Assembly: GCA_019359275.1 (NCBI GenBank)
Contig: JAHHHP010000025.1
Coordinates: 1-64,000, forward strand
From: Myxacorys chilensis ATA2-1-KO14
Lineage (GTDB): Bacteria; Cyanobacteriota; Cyanobacteriia; Leptolyngbyales; Leptolyngbyaceae
Length of the DNA: 64,000 nt
Reading direction: 5' to 3'
Position numbers and translations under genes: made by a program. The notes under the pieces were generated by a model. It ran no database searches and was not told the DNA's origin. It saw nothing but the letters and a program-made list of their open reading frames with translations. Shown here piece by piece: positions 45,171 to 53,994 of this stretch (the first letter of the stretch is position 1; every line of letters starts with the position of its first letter).

Positions 45171-45956
45171 TTACTTTTTCGCAGGGGCGGGTCGCGCCTG
45201 TTGGGGAGCGGCTCCTTTAGCAGGTTGCTGCGATCGCACAAATTCGAGCGACTCTTTCGACGGAATCAGCACCACTTTATCAAGTTGAGGATCATTTTCC
45301 TTCTTCAGCGCTTCCATCACTCCTTCGAGCGGAAACACTTGAATATCAACGGTTGAAGCAACGTTAGGCTGCTGTTTCTTAAAATTCTCTAATAGTGGAG
45401 ATAAATCTTCTTTATTAAAGAACATCGGAATCACAGATCTGTCGCCTTGCTGAATGGTCAAGAATCCCTTTTCTTTACCAGCCCGCGCCACAAACAACGG
45501 CGTTCCATTGAACTGGTTGACCTTCTGACCCGATTGCTTCAACAACGCCAACGCCGACTCGACCTGCTGCTTAGTTGGCACATAGGCAAAGTCCAGCTTG
45601 TCTTTCTTACCCTGATTGGCTTGATTGAGTTGATACACTTCAGCTAAGGAAACTGGAACGACCTTCACCTCTTTAGCAAGACTCGGATTCTTAGATTGCA
45701 GCGCTTGCAAGAACGCTTGAGCATCACGCTGACTAATGAAAACGCCTGCCACCGCGCCCTGCTGACCTTTGGGCGGCGTTGCGACTAAAGGAGCACCCTG
45801 ACCGTTTGCGATCGTAAACACTGGTACAGGCCGCAACTTTTGCGCCACTTGTTCAGGAGTCAAAGCAAGGGCACGGAACCCACCCGCTACCAATGACCCT
45901 ACCAGCGTGCTGCCAACCAAGGTAACGGTTGTACCCCAACGAACCAATGATTTCAT
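45171..45956 (-). CDS. Tic22 family protein
   Basis: The 261-residue product has an N-terminal signal (about 1-30: LVRWGTTVTLVGSTLVGSLVAGGFRALA). The Tic22 core follows with VPVFTIANGQGAPLVA and VAGVFISQRDAQAFLQALQ, then FAYVPTKQQVESAL and VIPMFFNKEDLSPLLENFKKQ. A Pro/Ala-rich tail ends it. Cyanobacterial Tic22 homologues are periplasmic or lumenal proteins needed for outer-membrane biogenesis; the chloroplast homologue takes part in protein import. It probably heads a two-gene unit with prmC. Confidence 0.88.
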   Translation of the reverse strand: MKSLVRWGTTVTLVGSTLVGSLVAGGFRALALTPEQVAQKLRPVPVFTIANGQGAPLVATPPKGQQGAVAGVFISQRDAQAFLQALQSKNPSLAKEVKVVPVSLAEVYQLNQANQGKKDKLDFAYVPTKQQVESALALLKQSGQKVNQFNGTPLFVARAGKEKGFLTIQQGDRSVIPMFFNKEDLSPLLENFKKQQPNVASTVDIQVFPLEGVMEALKKENDPQLDKVVLIPSKESLEFVRSQQPAKGAAPQQARPAPAKK

Positions 45957-46703
45957 GATTACTCCTGGCTAAAAAATACACGTTTCGAGCAATTTAGTTG
46001 CGTTAGCTGTCCCATCGCTGTTTCAAAATCGAAGCACCGTACTTTGGCTAAACCCTTTCTTGGCTAACCTTTTTCAATACCTGCTGCTCAAATAGGTAAA
46101 CCGATGCAGACGATAAACAACTGAAACAACGCCCATTCTATATTGAAAACTTCGGATCACTATCAAAGATAAGATTGACCAACCGGAAAGTGATAAAAGG
46201 GTTCAACTCTGAATGAATGACAGAATCAACGCTCCACAGGTTCCGGGTTGAACGAAGATTCAACGATAGAGATTCCCATTCTATCCCTCATGAGGGATGG
46301 ATAGGACTTGGAAATAGTACCACCGATCCGTTCGCTTTAGCTGTTCAATACTGTTCGTGCTTACCTATCAAGCACAGCAGAATGATTGACAGCAAACGCC
46401 GTATACCAAGCTACAAACAGCACTCACCAAACCAAGCAATATCGAATCAAGATGATAGGATTCGCTGTTTCTGGCTCTGGTTGTTAGCACCAGCAAAAAT
46501 AGCCGAAACCGAGAGATAACTTGCCAGGAACTATACAATTTCGGTGAGTTTGCGGGGCGGAAGACTGTTCTTCAGCCGTACATTGAGTTCACGAAGAGGC
46601 GATCGCAATTGACTCAAAGACGAGGGAACACTGTTGGGGTGTCCAAGAATGACCGTTGAGTTATTCATCCTAGGGTGGGATACGTTGCAACGGAGGTTTG
46701 TGA
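45957..46703. other. intergenic region, no convincing gene
   Basis: These 747 bases hold the tic22 promoter. A 100-codon ORF at 46217-46519 has poor protein character. No RNA or repeat was recognised. Confidence 0.4.
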
Positions 46704-46985
46704 ATGCACCTGATCGTAGTTATCAACGCCATCGTATGCGTGGTGGGATCCGTCCTTGGGCTACTGTTCGCCGGGGCCAGCATCATCAGCATCGCCAACA
46801 TGACGGTTCCGTGGCGTGGGTGGCTCCTGGTGGCTGCACTCCTGGTTCCCGTTGCGTTTGTGGTGTCGGGGATTGGCGTGTGGCTGGCAGATGCACAAGG
46901 GGCTACCCAGGTTGCCATCGGGTTGGTGGCGTTGCCGTGGCTCTACGCTGTGGTCTTTGTCATCCTCATGCTTGCGTCCTTCTAG
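46704..46985 (+). CDS. small membrane protein of foreign-looking composition
   Basis: The 93-residue product has three hydrophobic segments: about 3-30, 38-60 and 65-92. A GGAGG ribosome site lies 7 bases before the ATG. The stretch 46680-46990 is clearly richer in G and C than its surroundings, has no HIP1 octamer and uses GTG, CTG and GCC heavily. That suggests recent transfer. It lies just left of the tRNA-Pro fragment that bounds the integrated element, hence outside it. Function unknown. Confidence 0.65.
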   Translation: MHLIVVINAIVCVVGSVLGLLFAGASIISIANMTVPWRGWLLVAALLVPVAFVVSGIGVWLADAQGATQVAIGLVALPWLYAVVFVILMLASF

Positions 46986-47205
46986 TGGTGACACTCCGAT
47001 ATGGTGGGGAAAACGCGGCATTTATAGATTTCGTACATCCAACAAAATTGGCCATATCTTACATGAGTGCCATAACTTTCCGGGAATACATCCTCTTAAA
47101 AAGCTATGAACCCACGGATCGATCGCAGGCCAACACCTACATTCAGTTGCCTTTCGGTTCAAGGCTGATTTAGGCGTGTTCCTATTTCAGATTTCCGAAA
47201 CATAT

Positions 47206-47256
47206 CGGGATGACAGGATTCGAACCTGCGGCATCCTGCTCCCAAAGCAGATGTAC
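47206..47256 (-). tRNA. 3' half of tRNA-Pro(UGG): attachment-site remnant
   Basis: On the minus strand the sequence reads the anticodon arm CTGC-TTTGGGA-GCAG (anticodon TGG), a variable region, the T arm CAGG-TTCGAAT-CCTG and the acceptor 3' strand TCATCCCG. The 5' half (acceptor 5' strand and D arm) is missing: beyond 47256 the sequence diverges into the element. This is the displaced copy made when an integrase enters a tRNA gene 3' end. The geometry predicts an intact tRNA-Pro at the right end of the element, outside the window. No CCA is encoded. Confidence 0.85.
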
Positions 47257-47385
47257 TAAACCTCTATGAATGGCGTTAAACTAGGACTGTAGAGAGTTTG
47301 AGCCGCTATCAGTAGAGGTGATAATCATCCTAAAGCGTCTCAAATCGTCCTTAACAAACCACAAAATTAGGGAAGATTTAGGGAA

Positions 47386-48468
47386 ATGGTTGATTCGTTG
47401 CAGCAGATAAACGATCGCTTGAAAGCTGCGTGTAGTCCAGTTTCTGTCAATAAGCGAGGGAAAAGCCTTTATTTACGTGGCACATTCCCAAAGAAACCAG
47501 GGGATGGCATTGGACGTAAGCAGGCCGAAATAGCTTTGCATCTTAAAGCGAGTCAGGACGGACTGAAACGAGCAGAGAGAGAAGCATACAAGCTAGCTCA
47601 ATCACTAGCTGATGGTTCGTTTGATTGGGCAACCTATCTCACGCCAGACCACGACCCTGAAGCCAAAACGATCGCACAATTAATTGAAGAATTCAAAACC
47701 GAATACTTTAAAAAGCCTTGCTCTCGTCGCAGTAAAAAAATTATCAAAGAAACGACTTGGCAAAACACCTGGGCTTGCACGTTTCGAAAACTACCACCAG
47801 ACGAAACACTGAGCGAGGCTCTATTATTGGCGATCGTTATCAGCACGAAAGAAGATAGTCGCAACCGTGAGTTAACTTGCCAACGCTTACAAAAGCTCAG
47901 TGAATTTGCAGGACTGACAATCGATTTAGAGCCTTATATCGGGGAATATGAGCCTGAACCCCGTGATATCCCTGATGATGCGACGATTGTAGAATGGCGC
48001 GATAAAATTCCTAACCCTGCTTGGCAGTGGGCTTATGGGGCGATGGCTGCATTCGGCATTCGTCCACATGAGGTCTTTGCCTGTGAGCCGATCGACGCTG
48101 TAACTTTGAAGGTGCAAAACAACACAAAGACGGGATTTCGGATCACTCGTGCGATTCTGCCTGAATGGGCAGAGCAATGGAATCTAGTCGAAATGAATGC
48201 GCCACAGAGTACCCAGACAAACAATCGTTTACGAGGGCAACTGGTAAGCCATCAGTTCGGAAGCGATCGATATAATGTGCCGTTTGTTCCCTACGACTTG
48301 CGTCACGCATACGCTGTCAGGGCTTCAGTCGCTCACGGTTTACCCATCAGTACCGCTGCCGCAATGATGGGACACGGGAATGATGTTCACACCCGCGTCT
48401 ATCACCGTTGGTTGAGCGATGCTGAAAACGAGAAAGTTTATCGATCGCTGATTCTGAAACAGAATTAA
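47386..48468 (+). CDS. int: tyrosine recombinase / integrase
   Basis: The 360-residue protein has the catalytic residues of tyrosine recombinases in order: Arg in MAAFGIRPHEVFA near 222, the H-x-x-R-like box YDLRHAYAVRASVAHG near 302, GH in AAAMMGHGNDVHTRVYH, and the final Tyr in RVYHRWL near 343. The N-terminal part (KRGKSLYLRGTFPKK) is a SAM-like arm-binding or core-binding domain. It begins 130 bp inside the tRNA-Pro remnant, the normal place for the integrase of an integrative element, and should catalyse integration and excision at that site. Confidence 0.9.
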   Translation: MVDSLQQINDRLKAACSPVSVNKRGKSLYLRGTFPKKPGDGIGRKQAEIALHLKASQDGLKRAEREAYKLAQSLADGSFDWATYLTPDHDPEAKTIAQLIEEFKTEYFKKPCSRRSKKIIKETTWQNTWACTFRKLPPDETLSEALLLAIVISTKEDSRNRELTCQRLQKLSEFAGLTIDLEPYIGEYEPEPRDIPDDATIVEWRDKIPNPAWQWAYGAMAAFGIRPHEVFACEPIDAVTLKVQNNTKTGFRITRAILPEWAEQWNLVEMNAPQSTQTNNRLRGQLVSHQFGSDRYNVPFVPYDLRHAYAVRASVAHGLPISTAAAMMGHGNDVHTRVYHRWLSDAENEKVYRSLILKQN

Positions 48469-48794
48469 ACTGCGCGAATCCCCCGAAAATGTCGCTGTAG
48501 AGCCTTTCTGCAATTCGGGACGTAATATTCCCAAGTCGGACGATCGCCCCGGCTCACGTTGCGAATTTCGCCTTTAGATTCACTGAAAGCCCCATTTAAC
48601 CGCAATTTCTGAAGATGCCGCGCTGATTTGATGCCTTCTGGCTTAAGTGCGCTCGCTGCATCAGTCGGATTCATCCAGCCATCCGCGATCGCTGGATGTC
48701 CGTCCAATTGCGCTCGGAGCGCTCGTACTTCTGCCATTAGCTTTTGTTGATCGAGATACATTTGCGCGAGTAGCTTTTCAGAGTCAGATGTCAT
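48465..48794 (-). CDS. small DNA-binding-like protein, excisionase candidate
   Basis: The 109-residue product has an N-terminal coiled coil (SEKLLAQMYLDQQKLMAEVRAL, written in part). A helix-turn-helix-like middle follows, WMNPTDAASALKPEG then SARHLQKLRLNGAF, and a basic end. The MNPTDAASAL start of that domain resembles the MerR-like winged helix of excisionases. It converges with the integrase and overlaps its 3' end by four bases. The size, charge and place suit a recombination directionality factor; this is inference. Confidence 0.6.
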   Translation of the reverse strand: MTSDSEKLLAQMYLDQQKLMAEVRALRAQLDGHPAIADGWMNPTDAASALKPEGIKSARHLQKLRLNGAFSESKGEIRNVSRGDRPTWEYYVPNCRKALQRHFRGIRAV

Positions 48795-48926
48795 ACTTGC
48801 AATTTGCCTTATATTCCGAATAAAGAGTTAATGCTTTCCCTGCTAGGTGCAGCAATTTTGCTGATCCGGGTCTGCGAGCGATTGTGTCGATTAGCCGATG
48901 GCAACGCAGGCGTAGTTCGTCCGGCC

Positions 48927-51900
48927 TCACGCGGTCTCCCTCAAAAGCGGTGGACATGCTCGATTAACCTCACTTGTAGCGACGGTTTCAGCAGTTTGGC
49001 TCGTTGCGCTGCTGTGTTCGGATTGTTGCCAATCCTGCGAGTTTGGTTGGGCTTTCGGCTCCGGTTCCTCGGTTGATAAATCCATCGGGCAAATTTCAGC
49101 TAACCGCCTGCGTGCTGCTTCAAGCGCCTTCTGGCGATATTCCCACGCCTCGGATTGCTGCTCTGGTGGTACGTTCGAAATCGCAACTTGATAAATCCGC
49201 TCACGATCGTTCCTCGCTCCGGTGCGCTTGATTGACTTCAATTCCAGATTGAGCTTGCCTAGCAGTTTCGAGCAAATATCGATCGGAGTATGACGCTTGC
49301 GCCCTTTGTCATCGATGTATTCTTCCAACACCGTCAAGCCCAGCCAGTAGCGGATCTCTTTTGCAAATTGCAGCGCACGCCCTTGGACGGCGAGGCATCG
49401 AGGATCTGAATTGCTCAACTCAACTCCTCGATCTGCCAGTTCTAAAATTCCTAGCTTATTAAGCAGCAAAGACTTAACGTGATTTCTGGGTAGACGGTGC
49501 GAGAGTCCTAACGAATTCGCAAACACTTTTTGGGCAGATTCGCGATCTAGTTCTTTTGCCGCCGCTAGATTTTCAGTCGTCGCCTGCAACTGAACACCGC
49601 GTCGCATTGCGCCTCTATCCCGCGTCACAATCCAGTAACACTCTTCATCGTCGTCGAAATTAATGTCGGGGAAGTGCGATCTCCAAATCGTTTTCTCAGC
49701 CTTGATTTCGTCTTCTAGGCTGCACTCGTTATTGAGAGTTTTGTAGGCTGCTTCGAGCGTTTCGCAGACTTCAGACACCGCCATTCTGTGAGCATCTTCA
49801 CGCCAAATCTCTTCACGAGCCGATTTAAGCGCCTCTGCCTCGTTAGAATCAGTGCCCCACTCAACCCCCTCAATCTCGTGCCCTTCTCGTTCTAGCTCAT
49901 AGCCCAGCGACTCACGAGCGATCGCTTTCTGGCATGAGCGCAATGCAGCAGAGCGGGAATAGTATTCAAGCGCTGCCAGCTTGATCGAGTCGTTGTACTC
50001 GTCATTTTCGCTCGATACCGCCTCAGCCTCATAAACGCCTGTCAGCGCCTTGTGATTGAGTTCTAGCCGCCGTCGCACTGCAACTGGACTCGTAAAGGTT
50101 TCGTCTCCGATCGTGTTAATAAATTCAGGCACGCAGATATAACGAGGCACATTCGGACGATACCGTCCTAACAGTTGCAGGTGTGTATCGCTGTCGTGAC
50201 AAACAAAGTAACCATAAACCGCCGCGAATCCTTCCCATTCGATCGAGACGCCCGTTTTCGCACTGGGAGAGAGGATTAGGAAGTCTGGCTGATTGATTTC
50301 CAGCCAACTGAGCGGGTCATTGAAGAAGTCTGCAAACTGCCCTTGACGGTTTGTTTTCGAGTCAATTCGGACAATCTTTTTGCCAGGAAACTCTTTCAGC
50401 AATCGCCGCTCGACTAAACGGGCGTTTACTTGTGAATCAGTCATCCACAAGAACCGCCGCGCTGCTCGATCAATGAATCCTGATTCAGAAACCGCATCCA
50501 GCAAAAACTGATTCAGAAATCCCGACAACCGACCAGAGCCAATCTGCACTTGCCACGGATTATTAGTGCGCTCGTGTTTGAAATAGCGGACGGTTTCGCA
50601 CTCTGAAAGCTTCTTAATTAGCTCAAGCGAGTGATCGTAAACCTCGGCTTCGGCAATGACGATCGCGCCCGTTTGTCCGGCAAGAAAGCAAATAGCCGTG
50701 AATCGCTCTAAGATTTCAGATTGACGATCGCCTAAAGTTTGTCCGTTAACGGTGTGATCGCAAAATTGATTCACCTCGTCGAGCACGAGCATCAACGGAC
50801 GATCTCCTGCCCAAAACCATTTGGGAATTTTGCGTAGCGAGTCAATGCAGAGCACCGCGCCGTGCTTTTGATTGATTTCCGTTAGAAAATAACCAAGCTG
50901 TTGCTCTGCGTAATTGTGAATGTGCGGCAGCCCGAAGTCCTTTGCCGTTTGCTGCCCTAACGAATTCAGCATCGATAACACAAGCACATTGCCACCATCA
51001 TCAATCCATTGTCGAACCAGATCGGCACCGATCCGAACGGTTTTACCACTCCCCATATTTGCGGCTAGAACGGTGATTGAACCTTGCTGGATACCAGACG
51101 GTAATTTGGGCATATACCCGTCCTCAGTCGCTCTTTCCGGTACAACCGACAGCGCTTTGAGCCGTTTGATTTGGCCCAACAGTTGTGCGGTTCTGCCGGA
51201 CTTTTTAAACTCTGTCAACGTTAATGCCGCTGCGATCGTGTGGTCTAACCACTCCTGACCCGCCTCACCTTGGGTAAAAACCGCGTCGTCGATTCCCTTC
51301 CCGACTCTCGAATCCCAAAGCATGACCCAGAGCTTGCAGCCGTGATTTTGTAGCTCGGCCCCCAGCTTATGAATTTCCCGCGAGACATTCGCAATCGTCT
51401 TCGGTTTTTCGTCTTGGTCAAAGCAAATATAAGTTTGCCGTCCCTGGGTGGCAAATTCTTTAAGAACGGTGTGTAGCTCGATTGTGCCTTTCAGGTGCCA
51501 ACAACTAACCCCACGAAGCGCGATCGCAACATAACCATGAGTCAGCAAACAGAGCGCTTTTTTCAATCCCTCTGTCAGGACGATCGGCAGATGGCAGCGT
51601 TTGACGCACTGCCAAAACGTCTCACCTTCAAGCGGGACTACGCTGTGCTTCTGGTAAATTGTTTGTGCCGTAGCATCATCGACCCAAGGCAGAATCGGTA
51701 GTGCTTCACACTTTGCAGGGGTTTCGTATTTGATCGGTTTGCGCTTCTCGAAGTCGATTCGAGGGTTGCGAGGTTTTAAGTAAGCAACGTCTCCGGTTCC
51801 ACCGTCGATCGTGGTTCCGTAGGCACTCCATCCGCCCATTGCTGCAAACTCGTAGCGCTTCAGAATCGCTTGTGCTGGCTTAGTGGTGTAGCTGGTGACG

Positions 51901-52115
51901 TTCTGTGCCTGGGCGGTCGCGTGCTCAGCTAGCGCTTGAACGGCTTGATCTCCTTCGATGACTAAAATATTGCAGGTGATTAATTCTGGGCTGATTGCAC
52001 TTGATTTGAGATCAGCAATTGCCCATTGATTGAGGTCAATAGCCGATTGGTTAGATGCAACTGGGCGTTGTGCTTTGATTTGTGGCCCAAATCCGAACGA
52101 AGGGGAGTGGCTCAT
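48927..52115 (-). CDS. plasmid replication protein: TOPRIM-like primase fused to helicase (CyRepA-like)
   Basis: The product has 1062 residues. The first third carries a DUF3854/TOPRIM-like primase region: LPIVLTEGLKKALCLLTHGY near 174-193 and TYICFDQDEKPKT near 230. A helicase follows with Walker A LAANMGSGKTVRIGADL near 353-369, Walker B LMLVLDEVNQFCDH near 441, and later NQPDFLILSPSAKTGVSIEW, a superfamily 2-type motif. The C-terminal 350 residues are charged and helical. Large proteins of this layout are replication initiators of cyanobacterial plasmids. The start overlaps the preceding gene by four bases (ATGA). It supports a plasmid origin for the element. Confidence 0.75.
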   Translation of the reverse strand: MSHSPSFGFGPQIKAQRPVASNQSAIDLNQWAIADLKSSAISPELITCNILVIEGDQAVQALAEHATAQAQNVTSYTTKPAQAILKRYEFAAMGGWSAYGTTIDGGTGDVAYLKPRNPRIDFEKRKPIKYETPAKCEALPILPWVDDATAQTIYQKHSVVPLEGETFWQCVKRCHLPIVLTEGLKKALCLLTHGYVAIALRGVSCWHLKGTIELHTVLKEFATQGRQTYICFDQDEKPKTIANVSREIHKLGAELQNHGCKLWVMLWDSRVGKGIDDAVFTQGEAGQEWLDHTIAAALTLTEFKKSGRTAQLLGQIKRLKALSVVPERATEDGYMPKLPSGIQQGSITVLAANMGSGKTVRIGADLVRQWIDDGGNVLVLSMLNSLGQQTAKDFGLPHIHNYAEQQLGYFLTEINQKHGAVLCIDSLRKIPKWFWAGDRPLMLVLDEVNQFCDHTVNGQTLGDRQSEILERFTAICFLAGQTGAIVIAEAEVYDHSLELIKKLSECETVRYFKHERTNNPWQVQIGSGRLSGFLNQFLLDAVSESGFIDRAARRFLWMTDSQVNARLVERRLLKEFPGKKIVRIDSKTNRQGQFADFFNDPLSWLEINQPDFLILSPSAKTGVSIEWEGFAAVYGYFVCHDSDTHLQLLGRYRPNVPRYICVPEFINTIGDETFTSPVAVRRRLELNHKALTGVYEAEAVSSENDEYNDSIKLAALEYYSRSAALRSCQKAIARESLGYELEREGHEIEGVEWGTDSNEAEALKSAREEIWREDAHRMAVSEVCETLEAAYKTLNNECSLEDEIKAEKTIWRSHFPDINFDDDEECYWIVTRDRGAMRRGVQLQATTENLAAAKELDRESAQKVFANSLGLSHRLPRNHVKSLLLNKLGILELADRGVELSNSDPRCLAVQGRALQFAKEIRYWLGLTVLEEYIDDKGRKRHTPIDICSKLLGKLNLELKSIKRTGARNDRERIYQVAISNVPPEQQSEAWEYRQKALEAARRRLAEICPMDLSTEEPEPKAQPNSQDWQQSEHSSATSQTAETVATSEVNRACPPLLRETA

Positions 52116-52408
52116 AGCGCCCCTCCGTCGATCGTTTGCTCGATCGCGCTCCAGATCGATGCAGAATCGCGATCTCTGCCGATTAGCTCGATCGCCGTGT
52201 ACGCCTCATCTCTCGTCAACTGGATGCCTGCGAACCATGACCCATAACGGATGTAGTAGCGATTGTCTGCGAGTGCGATATTGTCAGGAACGCGATCGAC
52301 AATCAAATCTGGCTTCGACCCGATCAAGAGTCCTAGCTGTTTGCTTTCTGTGTAGGCAGGCAGCAAGTTTGTAGCGCATTTGCTTGCAGGTGAAGGGGAG
52401 TGATTCAT
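52112..52408 (-). CDS. small hypothetical protein in replication operon
   Basis: The 98-residue product carries RYYIRYGSWFAGIQLTRDEAYTAIELIGRDRD, a compact alpha/beta stretch, at about 50-82. It overlaps the replication gene by four bases downstream and the 75-residue gene by one base upstream, so all three are translated together. Family unknown; an accessory replication or copy-control factor is possible. Confidence 0.65.
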   Translation of the reverse strand: MNHSPSPASKCATNLLPAYTESKQLGLLIGSKPDLIVDRVPDNIALADNRYYIRYGSWFAGIQLTRDEAYTAIELIGRDRDSASIWSAIEQTIDGGAL

Positions 52409-52635
52409 TAGAACTCACCTCTCTGCTTCCGAAGCTCAGCAATGCGATCGCTAAAGTCAATTTGCAAATCTTGGAGTCGGTTGATCTCCTGATTCCAAGT
52501 CCGCTTTGTTAGCTCTACAGATTGATAATGATTATCGCTCTCGTCTCTGCTATCATTATGTGAGAAGGGGGCTTGATGATTTTGCCCTTTTAGAACTACC
52601 CTGAATAAACATGGGTAGATTTTATGCTTTTTCAT
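52408..52635 (-). CDS. small hypothetical protein, first gene of replication operon
   Basis: The 75-residue product is charged and helical: TKRTWNQEINRLQDLQIDFSDRIAEL forms a probable coiled coil near residues 43-68. It overlaps the next gene by one base. The leader in front contains a terminator-like hairpin on the opposite strand (52667-52694). Family unknown. Confidence 0.55.
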   Translation of the reverse strand: MKKHKIYPCLFRVVLKGQNHQAPFSHNDSRDESDNHYQSVELTKRTWNQEINRLQDLQIDFSDRIAELRKQRGEF

Positions 52636-52666
52636 TCAAATTTACCTTGATTAATTATTGAACAGA

Positions 52667-52694
52667 GGCTCCCTGCCAGGAGCCTTGTTTTTTT
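52667..52694 (+). terminator. rho-independent terminator on the strand opposite the replication operon
   Basis: GGCTCC (52667-52672), loop CTGCCA, GGAGCC (52679-52684), then TTGTTTTTTT. It is complete only on the plus strand, while all genes around it are on the minus strand. It therefore marks the 3' end of a plus-strand RNA that would be antisense to the start of the replication operon. Confidence 0.7.
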
Positions 52695-52851
52695 GAGAAC
52701 TGATTGAGACTCGAAAATAAGGAAGTGCTACAACTGTCGGTAAAAGAACCAGTTTTGGCGAGTAGCAGGATTTTGCTACGCTCCATCTGGTCTCAAATCT
52801 GTCTCATTCACGCTAGCACAGTCCTCTAAACTAAACATTTGTACTAATCTC

Positions 52852-53046
52852 TCATCCAATTTCAGACCGAGGAATAGACCGGATCAACTCTCGAATCACC
52901 TGCGATCTGTTAGAGCCGCGATCTTTCACTGCCTCATCTAAGACTGCTGCATCTTCACCTGAGATTCGTACAGGCAAATACACTTCAAGTAAGGACGCCA
53001 CAGGTGTAAAAGAAGGGTGGTTGACTTGTCTAATACCGCTATCCAT
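52852..53046 (-). CDS. ribbon-helix-helix (CopG-like) regulator
   Basis: The 64-residue protein has a short strand LEVYLPVRISGEDAAVLDEA at about residues 20-39 and helices DRGSNRSQVIRELIRSI, a typical RHH DNA-binding dimer fold as in CopG or antitoxins. It sits between the replication operon and the small-gene cluster at 53392-54222. An 18-base palindrome lies about 100 bases upstream (53149-53166) and may be its operator. No toxin partner is seen, so copy-number control is more likely. Confidence 0.75.
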   Translation of the reverse strand: MDSGIRQVNHPSFTPVASLLEVYLPVRISGEDAAVLDEAVKDRGSNRSQVIRELIRSIPRSEIG

Positions 53047-53148
53047 GGTGTTAGCCCGCTTGCACTTGTGTTACTAGACAAACAATACCTTATATTTCCG
53101 GAAAAGCAACCTCTTCTCGATCGCTGAAACCTTTGTCCAGCAAGGGTT

Positions 53149-53166
53149 TGCTTATAACTATAAGCA
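53149..53166. promoter_or_regulatory. 18-base palindrome, possible operator
   Basis: TGCTTATA-AC-TATAAGCA is a perfect 8+8 inverted repeat with a two-base centre, upstream of the ribbon-helix-helix gene. Its size fits the binding site of a dimeric repressor. Confidence 0.6.
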
Positions 53167-53391
53167 GCTTAAGCGGAATCGGAAAGCTAATAGCATATTG
53201 CTTGCTGAGACTGAGTTTTAGCCTTTTTAGTCCAAGCACAATCGCGCCTTTTTACAAGCCTAAAAACTAAAAAACAGGTATTGACATTCATGCTTATCTG
53301 TGATGCACGTCACAGGAAGATCTATCTTTCGGAGTAGCTCGGTTATTGATCGCGATCGCTCTACTTTCTTAATTGAGCAGACAAGCGATTT

Positions 53392-53568
53392 TTACTGCGG
53401 CTCGTTTTCGTTGCGCTCCACGGTGTCAGAGGAGCGATCGCGATCGTGCTTCTCGGTTTGCTCCCTTAATTCTTCTTGCGCGTCAAACCTTTTTATTGCA
53501 CCTTCTAGTGCTTGAAGCCAGTGTAGAGGTTCTGTTTCGGACATTTCAGCCTTCTTCTTTTTGCTCAT
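53392..53568 (-). CDS. small charged protein, tandem paralogue 1
   Basis: The 58-residue product starts MSKKKKAEMSETEPLHWLQA and ends NENEPQ, with a purine-rich ribosome site (AGGAAGA) before the ATG. The block PLHWLQAL, then a charged helix with ELREQTE, matches the gene at 53641-53796 (PLHWLQAL, ELRERTE). The two are tandem duplicates in one operon led by the HTH gene. The highly charged helical tail suggests a nucleic-acid or protein-binding peptide. No known family. Confidence 0.65.
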   Translation of the reverse strand: MSKKKKAEMSETEPLHWLQALEGAIKRFDAQEELREQTEKHDRDRSSDTVERNENEPQ

Positions 53569-53640
53569 TTCTTCCTGCTAATACTTGTTTGATTTGATGG
53601 TGAGAAATCTTTAACTATGGCGATCGCCTTGCTTGCTTCC

Positions 53641-53796
53641 CTAGCGATCGCCTTCCGTCAAATCAGATTCGCGCTCGGTTCGCTCTCTTAATTCTTTTTG
53701 CTCCTTAGACCGTTTTGACATGTCTTTCAACGCCTGTAGCCAATGCAAAGGCTTAGTTTCGGGCGCTTCAGTCTTATTATTTTTTCTTTTGGTCAT
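53641..53796 (-). CDS. small charged protein, tandem paralogue 2
   Basis: The 51-residue product starts MTKRKNNKTEAPETKPLHWL and ends LTEGDR at a TAG inside a HIP1 site. The ribosome site AAGGAGGATG is very strong. It is the paralogue of 53392-53568, sharing K-rich start, PLHWLQAL and ELRE(R/Q)TE. The gene is too short for usual callers, but the paralogy and the ribosome site make it real. Confidence 0.65.
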   Translation of the reverse strand: MTKRKNNKTEAPETKPLHWLQALKDMSKRSKEQKELRERTERESDLTEGDR

Positions 53797-53850
53797 TCTT
53801 CATCCTCCTTGCCGCGTTGGTTGAAGTGGATGCGTGCTCTGTCGCTTGAA

Positions 53851-53994
53851 TCATTGGCTCTCATCATCTGAGAGTTCTTCCCAAATCTGTCTAACTTTTG
53901 CATTGATCTTATTGAACGGGATTAAAACGCCTTCTCCGTTAAGCCGAGTCAGTTCTGCAATGTTTGCGGCTTCTAAACGGATAAGATATTTCAT
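53851..53994 (-). CDS. small protein immediately after HTH gene
   Basis: The 47-residue product reads MKYLIRLEAANIAELTRLNG, then ends WEELSDDESQ. The ATG follows the TGA of the HTH gene with no gap (TGAATG), so translation is coupled. It has a hydrophobic strand and an acidic tail. It could be a partner of the repressor; no family recognised. Confidence 0.6.
   Translation of the reverse strand: MKYLIRLEAANIAELTRLNGEGVLIPFNKINAKVRQIWEELSDDESQ

Noticed and set aside
46217..46519. 100-codon ORF
   Set aside because: Composition is not protein-like, there is no ribosome site, and it lies in a gap with no coding signals.
47206..47256. Functional tRNA-Pro gene
   Set aside because: Only the anticodon arm, T arm and 3' acceptor strand are present; the 5' acceptor strand and D arm are missing, so it cannot fold as a tRNA.
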